Below, piece after piece: positions 1-10,709 of a DNA stretch of 22,866 nucleotides; the first letter of the stretch is position 1; every line of letters begins with the position of its first letter. Origin of the DNA: Choristocarpus tenellus KU-1152 (taxonomy: Eukaryota; Phaeophyceae). The notes under the pieces were generated by a model. It saw nothing but the letters and a program-made list of their open reading frames with translations. It had not been told where the DNA came from and did no database searches. The stretch spans positions 1 to 22,866 of the forward strand of contig CAXNAD020000275.1 of the NCBI GenBank assembly GCA_964200185.2, in the 5' to 3' direction. A program made the translations under genes and the position numbers.

Positions 1-149
1 ATGCCAAAACCGTTACCGGCTCCCCCGGGGGGCCCGTCTATCCTTGTACCTTTGGCTTGGTCAAGGTCGCTTCCAAATCGTGGCAGTGCCCTCCATAAGC
101 ACCGAAATATTTTTGAACAAAAATGTATCCCATTTGTAGCGGGGCCCTT

Positions 150-196
150 AAAAAGTGCCGCAATATTTACAAAAAAAAAACATATTGGCACTTTTT
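150..196. repeat. Inverted repeat (hairpin)
   Basis: Left arm aaaaagtgcc-gc-aatat (150-166) pairs with right arm atattggcacttttt (182-196): 15 base pairs with a two-base bulge, around an A-rich loop. Confidence 0.8.
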
Positions 197-1359
197 CCTG
201 GTCAATTTTGGGTCAAACCCATCCTCCATAGTACACTCCATCCACAAATGCAGAATGGTATCTTGCGATTGCCCACTTATGAGCAGTATCAGCAGATCTT
301 TCCTCTCAAGTTCAAACACCCTGTTTGAACATAGGCCACTCATCTTTTGATTCATTGATACAGTACAGTATTACCAATCCATACTGACTGTTGATTCGCA
401 CAGCGAGACTGGTCGTTACTCACATTTTCATCATTCATACCTCATCATAGAATCATTGATCACCTTTACAACTCCATGGTGCATAGCAAATATTGAATAG
501 TAGACACCTATCAAACATACAAGCATAGTATGTGCCATAAGAGTTGTCCCAGATACTGATTCAAGTTTGTTTCTTTGTTTTTTCTCACAACAGAACCACC
601 AGTTGTATCTCACATATTGTTTATTATTTTTTCCTTAGTTGGGCTAGCCTCCACTTAGACACTGAGCTCACTCTGAACTAAGTGTACCTGACACACAACT
701 AGATGCAATACATTCAGGGTTAAAACATCCTTCACCACAGTGTGACAAAGCCTCTACACAGAGCATGAATCTCTTCCTTTGAATGCACCAAGGAATACCC
801 AACATCACTATACAAAATAACCTCTGACTGTGCACAAATCATGTCACTAGGTTCATCAGGACGAATTCACTGATGATTCATTGCACTATGACACCCTTCA
901 CCACAACCAACCTGACCCCGTACAAGAGTACGATAAATTCAATCTCAGGTTGGAACACAGACACCCTGCTCTATTTTTTTGTTTACATGGCTAGTTGCTT
1001 TCTTTTTGTGAAGAGGGTGTTGTACCATAGGGGTTTGCCAATCTTTCCCTCGGTCTTCAAACACTGCATGTATCTATTGAGTGATGCTTATTCATAACCT
1101 GGGTCTCTGTATTGAATTTTTTCACTGTTGAGTAATTCCTACCAGTGACAACCGTGGACATGTATGGGGGCTAGAGAAAGACTTGCTTGTGCCAACTTCC
1201 TCTTTACAAATTTGAACCATGAATCGTGAACCCCCTCGTATCAACAGTGCCAGCATATCCTTCCTCTCAGTTTTAATCATTCCCTCTGTATCTTGTTCTG
1301 TTTCTGCAGTCATTTGTATTTATCTATGCACGAAACAATCTCGAACATTTTGAAAGAGT

Positions 1360-1487
1360 GTTGTGCCATAGGAATCATAACGCTCATTCCTTTGCTTGGT
1401 CAATGAGACAATGTCTATTGTATCTGTTGTGCTATAGGAGTCATGACGCTTTTTCCTTTACTTGGTCAGTGAGACAATGTTGTATCT
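1360..1487. repeat. Tandem duplication, two copies (66 and 62 bases)
   Basis: Copies 1360-1425 and 1426-1487 differ at 7 positions plus one 4-base gap. A weaker third relative lies at about 1018-1090 (gtgttgtaccatagg). Confidence 0.88.
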
Positions 1488-1929
1488 GTTGAGTGATACA
1501 TACACTAAAGTCTGTCTCTGTGCTGAGTGACCTGTCTTCAGTGTTGAGTGAGTGACAACTCTTGCACACCCTTCGATTCAACTCTTCCGTAATTGTGCCG
1601 TGACATTTTTTTTTGGTTGGTAACCTTTCCAGACATATAGCAAGATGTATCTAATATATTATTTTGTTTTGTGATATGTTGCATTGCAACACAGGAAGTA
1701 CAAGAAATGGGAAGGGGAAAGGGTAACAAACACAGCAGTAAGGCTCACGACAGTAGTAGTGATTTCACACTTAGGTACAATAACAGGAATTTTGGAAAAA
1801 CCACCGTGTTGCATGGTAAGGCTTGCTGTAAAATATCCTACTAGGTACATCACAATAAAATTAATCACATTTACGGCAAATGTCATTTCTACAGGGGTAC
1901 TTGTGATATTGGTTTGGCTTTTTCCTCGG

Positions 1930-2371
1930 CGCATCTCCAAAATGTCAGACGGCACACTATGGTGGAGTGCACAGGGAAGATACCCTGTCTTCGGTATCCT
2001 TGTGGAACCCCAAAAATAATAATTTTTCACTTCTTACGATTATTTTTCATACACAAGTCGGGGTTAGGGTTAGGATTAGAATTAGATTCTCGAAGAAGGG
2101 TGTAAAACAATGAAAAGTGGTGGATCCTTGAGAGGTTGTGGTCCCCCACTACACACAACAACCTTTCGGTACTTCTAGATTGTCTCCTTCTCTACTCAGG
2201 GATATTTTTCACACACAAGTTTGGGGTAGGCCTAGGGTTAGCGTTGGAGACAAGTTTAGGGTTTCGAAAATGCATGCAACACTGGGAGGTTCCCCTAGGA
2301 TGATGGGGACTTTTGAAGACAGGGGATCCTGATCTCTCCTGTGCACTCCACTGCCACTTTCTAGATGTGTG
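1930..2371. repeat. Imperfect inverted-repeat block with nested direct repeats
   Basis: GTGGAGTGCACAGG at 1962-1975 recurs inverted at 2338-2351. CCCTGTCTTC at 1983-1992 recurs inverted at 2315-2324, in the same order. Between the arms, two direct copies of gatTatttttca-acacaagt (2038-2059, 2201-2220) each run into GGGGTTAGG-like sequence. Confidence 0.65.
2060..2085 (+). repeat. Short telomere-like (GGGTTA) run
   Basis: ggggttagggttagg followed by degenerate attagaattag. A similar weaker stretch, ggggtaggcctagggttag, lies at 2223-2241. Too short to be a functional telomere. Confidence 0.5.
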
Positions 2372-2966
2372 AGGGACTAGACCTCTAAGAAATGGCCTCT
2401 CAATCAAGTAATATAAATAACATCGAAACTTATTCCCTACAAATATGTCCACCCTCCAATCAACAAGAAACTGCTAGTCTGACTCTATAAAGGCAAACAA
2501 AACAACCCTTCAAACATCAAATAAATGTTCCTTCGAATTTTTTACACTTCACAAAAACAAAGTTTGCAAAAATGCACCATATACTACATGATCTTTAAAC
2601 ATTGGTCAATTAGAGAGTTCACATCCAACCTTCACACTTGACACTTTTCTCAAAAGGAAGAGAGAGAAATAGTGTGTGAGATCGGTGGTTGTTGGCCTCT
2701 AGGTAGGAAGTAAGAAGAACGTCTTATGTGGTAAATGCGCAAAATCCTGCGTGATAGCTTAGTGTTTATGTTAAGTGTGGATGGAGGAAAGTAATTTGTT
2801 CAGGCACCAACTCTGGCAACCATGATGTCCAACTCTACTCAGAGTGTACACTGCCTCCAGGATGTCGAATATTGTTGGAAAGAAAGATAAACTGCTCGAA
2901 TCATCCACCTCTCCCAACTTTTTTGTTTTATGATTATTGTCACCCATGTGGATGGTCATGTCAGTC

Positions 2967-3104
2967 ATGGCTACGATCACACGTGACCCGTGCTCGCAGT
3001 CGAACCCTTCCGAGGTTGCGGTCACGCATGCCTCCCTGGACCTCGAGGTGGACTTTGCAACAAAGACAATCAAGGGCTCGGTTGAATATGACGTCGAGAT
3101 ACAG
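2967..3104 (+). CDS. LTA4H: LTA4H exon 1 (residues 1-46)
   Basis: Starts [17 protein letters not shown] and continues into the first beta strands ([20 protein letters not shown]), which align with human HLRCSVDFTRRTLTGTAAL. Ends CAG|gtgtgc, phase 0. Reading on past 3104 loses similarity to the family, which supports the donor. Confidence 0.9.
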
Positions 3105-6100
3105 GTGTGCAAATCTCCAGTAGATCTAAAAGTTGCGGGTAAAACACATTGCTCATCTCCAGGAATCCTTGAAGGTGTAGATATCAATCGCCCCAAAATG
3201 ATTTGATATGAATGGACAAGCATTGATGCACAAAGGGGCTATGCTTGCTTACGTGTTGTACACAGTATGGTGCGTGCCATTTGCAGAGATGCTCTGCCGA
3301 CAGTCTTTCTGTTGATATATATAGCTTACTTGTGTGATTGGAGTCCATGGTGGCAGTAACACGAGGGGTGCCGCCCTCCCAGTGCATACGGCCTCTTTAA
3401 CTTGTTGTGTGTAGTTTAGCACCCCATGATTTCCCCGAAGATGGAAGAAACTCCTCGCTTAGGACACAATTCTAATGCGATCTTCCTTTACCGTCGGACG
3501 TACATAGGAAGTGATGTGAAAGAGAGGCACTTGGCAGTCACCTGTGGCGTGTCTCCCCCATCGCACTGCAACTGGTTCAACTGTTGTCTGTATAAGTATG
3601 GCGTTGCCACTGCGTAAAGAACAGACCACAGGGATTGGCTTAACGATGAGGGCTGAGTTCCCCCTTGGTATCTGAGGGCACTATAATGCAAAACGAAGAG
3701 CCTGAGTTTTGTCAAGTTTCTAACGTTTTTCCCAACAATAACAGCGTTCAGTAGTGGTCGCTTTGGATCACGAAAGCTGACCAGTTAGGATCGCCTTAGT
3801 CCCTCAAATTCCCCCATTTCTCATTCCCCCTCCTCGACTATCTTCCTTTGTACCGTGGGGATCGGTTCGTTGCTGCGCAAACACCCACCTCCTGCTCTAC
3901 GTGTCTTGCTTCAAAGCACACAAGCACAGAGTGCTACAGTACTTGAGCATAGTTACTGGTACGAGGTTTAGCATGTTGTTTGTGCTATTCATGCCGTTCA
4001 CAGGCATTGCTGTTGGTAATGTTGGAGATTTTGTATGGTTGTTCATTACGCGGAAGTCCAATCTGCCCGCATTCCTATCCCTTGAAGCTTTCTAGATGAG
4101 CCATATTGGGTCAATTTTGGCCACAGGTACTTGAATATCTTGAACTCCTGCATTGTATGGCTCGAACGTATATTTTTTGTATGTGTGGGAGGCTGTCACA
4201 GCTGAAATAGGTCAAGTGCATTCAATCCTGTTGCCAAGAACAAGTTAGGCATGCCGAACTTCTGTGGGAAAGAGGAGATATAACTGTGCCCTTAACTATA
4301 GATCAACAAAACACCCCCGTATGCGTGCCTGTGTGTTTGCCTTCCTTTCTTCCTCACATACTCCTATGTGCGTGTGATGGGCCTCTGTGGCGGTTCTTGT
4401 GTGTGTGAATTTGAGCAGGAGGATGGAGCAGAAAGGTTTGTTATGGACACAAGTAAGCTAACTGTTGCATACATCAAGGTGGGGGCAAAGCCAGCGCGGT
4501 TCCTTCAACATCCCCCACACAATGTCTTTGGCAACGCGCTGGAAGTGTTCCTGCCTAAGGAAGAGAGCAACAGCGCTTATGCCAAGGGCGATAAGCTGAA
4601 GGTGACAAGTGTGGACTGGGAGTTTGATTGTGTGTATGTCATGTGAATGTTGGGAGGGTTAGACAAACAATTATTGTTTGCCGCTATTCCGCCTGTTGTG
4701 TCCACTTGTTGTCTGGTAGAAACATGTATCACATCATGGTATGATTCTTAGTCATGGTATGATTCTTGATGTGTGGGAGGGTGTGTGTGCGGGGGGGTGA
4801 GGAATGCGTAAATCATAAGATGATGTCTTTGACCTTTTAAGAGCTTGTACCTGTGCACTGTAAAATCCACAACTATATCTCGACTGCATATGAGATGTTT
4901 TTTGTTATAATTATTTTATAGTATTTGTATTTTAGTAGATTATACATCAACATCAGGTCAAGGTTGGGTTGTGGACCTCAACACAGACACAAAAGGACAT
5001 CGATGTTGGACCTTGAGTAGTATGCTGATCTCTCTGTTTGAACAGACGACTGTACTGTACATGTACCGCATCCATATAATCCTTTTTGTTCCCATGTATT
5101 GAGTGTATTTCATTTGTTTTTTGTATGTGTCAAAATGCCAGGTCAAGGTGGGTTTCTCAACATCTCCTCAGAGCACAGCGGTGCAATGGTTGCCGCCAGA
5201 GCAGACTCATGGGGGAATGAGGCCGTATCTCTTCACCCAGTGCCAGGCGATCCATGCCCGCAGCTTGCTGCCTTGCCAGGACAGTCCCGCAGTCAAGGTG
5301 ATTTGGCGTGTGTGTGGTAGTTTAGAGACTTTGTATTGGATATGTTAATGGGCATGGGAGGAGTGGATTGGAGGGAGTTTATGAATGCCTTTTCTTTGTG
5401 GAGGGGGTGTTTCTGTTGTGGGTGAAGTGGTTGGATGTTTGCTTGTCTTTTTGTTGGGAATGGTTATTGTGTGGTAGTTGCGATTTTGTGTTATGTTTTG
5501 TTGTGTTGTACTGTGTTGATGAGGCATATCTGGTCTTGGTGTGGCGTTGTATGGAATGGATGTTGTGATTTGTGATTTGTGGTTAGTGGTACTGGGTTTA
5601 TGTGTGTGCAAGGTTGCAGTCCATGGAGTCATGAATGCAGAGGGTGCAAACTCTTTTCTGTTACTCCAAACACGTGGACAAGGACACACACACACACAGG
5701 CACACACACACATGTTTATTCCGCGAGAGATTGGGCTAAAGTAGGGAGGGTTTTATACCTTAAAAATCGTGATATTGGTCAATCTGCATGTATATGTATG
5801 TACTTATGTTGGGAATGTGCTGGAGTGCTTATGTGCATGTTGGTTTGAAGAGCAAACTGGAGGTATCTTGTCAGAGCTCTTTTGATTTTCTCTCTCTAGA
5901 ATCTATGTGAGAGTCTATGTTTCTGTTGGTGTAGCCCCAGGTATATGGAGTGTATACATGTTGGGTCATATTTGAAGAGTAGGAGTAGGGAGTGGTTGTG
6001 TCTTGGTTAGGCCTGTTTTTGATTGAACGACCAATCTTTTTGATCCTATAACAAGTGAAATGAACAAGAATGGTCCTTTGTCAAGGATTTCAATTGAAGT

Positions 6101-9100
6101 TCATGAATCTTTGTGGTTATTCAGACCAAAATGGTTTTTGCTGCCAAGGGCTGGTATAGGAGAGGGAGGGAAAAAATCGTTAATGCATTTGGTTTTGGTT
6201 CTTGATTGTAATTTGTATGAGCAGCATTAAGGTGATCATTGAAGTACATACAGAAGCTTGTAAGACATTTGAAAGTTAGTGATGTGGAGAACTCCCACAT
6301 ACGATACAATAAAGAGCCTCGCAAGGTGTGGAAACTGTCTTGTTTTCTTTTCCACCTTGGTGTATGGATGCCAAGTGCACATCTTCGTAATAAGCACGTG
6401 AAGGAGACATGCTGCTTGTGCGTCTGGAAGTATTTGGTGAAAGTAAGAACCTAATATTGTGTACATTACATAATCATGGGGGGTGACCTTGCATATTTAA
6501 CATTGAAGATCAGAAAATCAGCAGTATGGGATCTGCGCACGTATGTATTACAATGGGTCTTACCCATGATGATTTTGGACACACCAAAAAAGAGTTTTTA
6601 CAGCATCTTCGTTGAGGTACACATTTATCAGGTTTGAAATGATATGGAAGAATAAAGCATCTTTAAGATTCTGCAGTGGTTGAAATGCGTTACCTGCTAG
6701 GAAGTAGGTTCTTGCTCCTGCCGATCCAACCGTTCACCTGTATATTACCTGTATCATATGTATGTTACAAATAGATTTTACATAGGATACAATTTCACCA
6801 GGTTGCTGAGGAAAATCCTGACTCAAGTTATGAATGTGGTTTTATTATTTATTTTTATAGTCTTAGGTAGTGTGTGTACCCATTTTTGATGTTGGGTTGA
6901 GGTGTTTGAGGGTTGGTTATGGGCAAGGAGGTTGTTGGTCCTGGTTGTGATATTTTCACAGATGAAAGGGAAAGACCTATTTTTTTTTTGTTCTCCATCC
7001 ACTTACATAGAACACAAACATGTACACTGTAATGGAAGGCAGATGAGATTACTACGGTGGTGGTCTGTGTTTTAGTAGGGTTAGTGGAATTATCGATGTT
7101 AGGTATTGTATGTAGTGGTTCAAGGAGTACCATTTTCATTTGGTGCTGTATGTGCTGTATGTGCTGTATCAGTGGAGATACGATAACACTATAGATTTGT
7201 AAGCATTGTATGTACTGTGGTATAATGTACTGTACTGATGGCCTATTATTATAGCGCCAGTGTCTTTCCTTTGAGCATTTTATGTGCCAATGAAGTGTTT
7301 ATGGTGGCATGATCCAGGTGGTATTGTATGCTACTGTACTGTACCGATTGAGTACTATCATGGTGCCAGAGTAGCCTGTAACAGCGTTTTCCTATTACAC
7401 ACATATGCATACATACACGCAGATAACCTATGATGCGAAGGTGACCGTACCTTCTTGGGCCACGTGTCTCATGAGTGCCTTGGCTGTGGAAGCAACTTCA
7501 GGACCAGGGGAGGGGAAGGGGGAAGATGGTACCCGCACATTCTGTTGGACGCAGCCAATGCCAATCCCATCATACCTGATTGCTATTGCTGTTGGTGCCC
7601 TGGAGTCAAGGGACATAAGCCACAGGTTGGTTTGTAGCTGTTGGTACTACTTTTGATACTCTACTGTAAGCAATTTTATCTTCTTCTTTCTGTGCTTTTT
7701 TTATATTTTTCGTTTTTCTTTCCTTGAAATGTTTGGAGTTCTTTTGTTTCAGCATTATGTGGAGCTCTGCTTACAGGTTTGATACATATATATATATATA
7801 TATACATACATATATGTTTATACCAATATTGATGGGGTGAGGAAGTTGGTAGTACGAGCAGCAAATACACTGTTGGTGGATGTTCTATAAAGAGAGTTGT
7901 TCTGGTGTTGAGATTTTTTATTTGCACAAATACCCTCAATTCAATACTCCCATTTTGTTATGTCAACAATCTTGGCATGGCTCATTTCTGTTACCTGGCC
8001 ATGTTCCATCCCGTGCATAGAGTGCTTCACCTTTGTTCTGGTTAGCTGATTGTCCTGTGGTTTAACAATGTGTTTTTTTGTGCCACAGTGTGGATGGTAT
8101 TGAGGTTGGTATCAACAGTACGTAAGGGTGTAACTCCTCGATTTTGTGGCTCTTGTGCATGTTGTACCTCCACCCTCTCAAAGAGACTTTGAGTTTTGTA
8201 TTTGATGGGTAGTTCTTTCCTCAAGCAGACCCTCAGTCATGAAGGGAAGATGCTTGTTTGGAGTCCTGCCACAGGTCTCCTCTCCTGTAAGGTTATATTG
8301 AAGTGTGAACTTGCCTTATTGTTTTGCAGATATACTGTACATATGTACCCACAGTTTTCAGTTGTGTAGGCTCACCAATACACACATTCACATCTTGCAC
8401 ACATCTTAGGCATTTTACCACACTATGTTGTCTGGACAAGCTTTGTTGTATGCAATGCTAAGAATTTTTCGTTATGTATGCATTATGTAGTCCATGTTGA
8501 ACCAGGTTCCACATTGATTTTCCTGCTGATACAGAACGCTCATTATTCTCTTTTTATCTCTCCTTCCCGCCCCAACTGCCCAAAACATTTCAACATGAAT
8601 AACTTCTTTTTTATTTTTTCTATAACAGTATCACTACCGTTTTCTGGTTAATGCTTGTGTATGGTAGATATCCCCTACCCTAAACCTTTGGAAGGAGGAA
8701 ATATCTTCACATTCTTACCAGGTGCTCTGTACTTGATGAAATGTCTTTTGGTTGACTACTGAGAATACCAGTTAAGTACACACTGACCCACACACTGAAA
8801 AGTACGCTACTGCAGTATATAATGTAGAAATATTTCCCAAAAATGCCTGCTCAGGTGTCGAATCTGGGCTGAGGATGGGGTTGTGGATAAGGCAGCATAT
8901 GATTTCTCCCAGACTGAGGAATTCCTAGCAACTGCAGAGACATTGGTTGGTCCATATGAGTGGGGTCGCTATGATGTACTGTGCCTTCCTCCATCTTTCC
9001 CATACGGGGGCATGGAGAACCCATGTCTGACTTTTGTCACACCCACTCTGTTGGTGAGTAGGAAATAGCATTCATTTAGTTGTGCTGTGGTAATAGTAAG

Positions 9101-10675
9101 GTTATGAGTGGAAGGGATAGGGGGTATGGTTCAAAGAGGAATGTTTACACCGATGGAATGACCTAGGTGTTGAATTTGGCCAATGGGATGCATGCGTTTG
9201 CCTCACGCACGACCTCTGTATAATTCTGTCAGTATTGATGCCACTGTCTCTTATGTGTGTGACTCACATTATGGTAGGATTGGGGCTAGGTTTTGGGTTA
9301 GCCCAGAGCTGCTGCATGGTAGGTATGTGTGAGCTTGCAATTACCTGTTGACTGGCTTCAGTGGAGGGGGGAGTGGGTGACAGCAGTTGAAATATATATG
9401 TCAATGTTTTGATATAACTTGAGCCAAGAATATGACTCCACTTTTGCAAATAGGCTGGGGACAAGTCTTTGGCGTTTGTGATAGCTCACGAGATCAGTCA
9501 CAGCTGGACTGGGAACCTGGTAACAAACTCCACATGGGAGCACTTCTGGCTTAATGAGGGATGGACCGTGTGGCTGGAGAGAAACATCATGTCTGAGGTA
9601 GGATAAGAACTGTACTAAGTATTGAATTTAGCACATGAGCAAAGGAGGTATTACCGTTGAGCTAAAATACACCATATTGACCAATGGATTATCCTAGCTG
9701 TCTCAGCGAGCCAATTTGATGTGTTGTCCCTATGCGACATTTCCAACTTTTAACCCTCTTTGTTTGAATGTTGGCATCACTCCCAAGAGTCTATTTATTT
9801 TCTGATTAGTTAAATGGTTACCATGAACATAAGAGTTATTTCATGCCTTATTGTCGGTCTACCGTACCAATATGAAGGTGGTAATGGATGGATGAGGGTT
9901 TTTTCAGAGGGTCAGGGTTGGGGTTATAGTCGATATTGTTTTGGTGCATATTTGTGTGTGGTTGTTTTTATCTGTCTTTGGTATGTTTGTGTGTGGAGAA
10001 AGGATTGGAGGGGGGGAAAGTGAGAGGGTGGGGGAGGGGGGGAAGAAAGTTGTTTTCTTCCAGGTTGTGAATGGAAGATATATATATATATATATATTTG
10101 ATTAATTGTTTATGTAGTTCCTATTGTAGTGCTACTGTTGTAAGCAATGGGTGCACTCTTGCTGTTAACTATGTTTTCTTGTTTGCTGTTTCTCCTCCAT
10201 GGCAACATCTGCAAGATGTCAGTGGGTGTGCAAAATTAAGCTGATTTTTCTGTTGTTGCTCTGTTCTTTTTCTATAATTTTCTTGAATAGGTTACCGGGA
10301 ACCCCTTCTATTACTCATTCAGTGCCAAGCTGAAATGGGCGCATCTCCAAGATGATGTGGCTCGGTATGAGTTGAACAGGGAGGGGGCTTTGACGGTATT
10401 GTTGCCCAATCTAGAAGGTATTGATCCGGACGACGCCTTCAGGTGATGTTGATACACTTTTATTGACATTTCGTTTTTTCTGTAGCCTGTGCTGCTCTTG
10501 TTGATTGCTGTGTTTTTTTTTTGTTTCGAGTGATGGGATGGGACCCTCGTTTCTTTTCGATTATTTTTATTACCTGGTTATTAAATGATGAATTTGTAGT
10601 ACTGATCAGGGCTCTGTCTGGTTGAGTTGCTGAAATGTAGAAATGCATTGCATCGTGTACTTCAACTTTTTAAAA

Positions 10676-10709
<34 letters not shown>

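Larger units (their letters stand above)
1..2966. other. Upstream flank, no recognised gene; presumed LTA4H promoter and 5' UTR at its right end
   Basis: No ORF matches a family I recognise. Contents: hairpin 150-196; degenerate repeat family about 280-1490; inverted and direct repeats with telomere-like runs 1930-2371. A TATAAAG at 2486-2492 is the only core-promoter-like word noticed, about 475 bases before the start codon, and is weak evidence. Several ATGs precede the chosen start (for example 2821 and 2824), so short upstream ORFs are likely if they lie in the transcript. A transcription start cannot be placed. Confidence 0.6.
5298..7422 (+). other. LTA4H intron 3 (2,125 bases)
   Basis: GT-AG intron, donor gtgatt, acceptor atacacgcag. 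It holds a strongly T+G-biased block (about 5340-5640), a CA microsatellite (5683-5711) and a 9-base unit in three tandem copies (7144-7170). The 122-codon antisense ORF at 5345-5713 is a low-complexity by-product of the T+G block. No gene seen. Confidence 0.85.

Noticed and set aside
1659-2030. 123-codon minus-strand ORF and 111-codon plus ORF (1684-2019) with a hydrophobic stretch
   Set aside because: The two overlap on opposite strands; the plus frame starts at TTG with no early ATG. A faint similarity of the minus product to a peptide encoded at 431-613 (AMHHG against TMQHGG) is too short to trust.
2060-2085. Real telomere or chromosome end
   Set aside because: Only about two GGGTTA units, then degenerate; unique sequence continues on both sides.
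2771-3223. 150-codon minus-strand ORF
   Set aside because: Shadow of LTA4H exon 1, with no recognisable product.
5345-5713. 122-codon minus-strand ORF
   Set aside because: It begins in a CA microsatellite and continues as Thr/Pro/His-rich low complexity, explained by T+G bias of an LTA4H intron.
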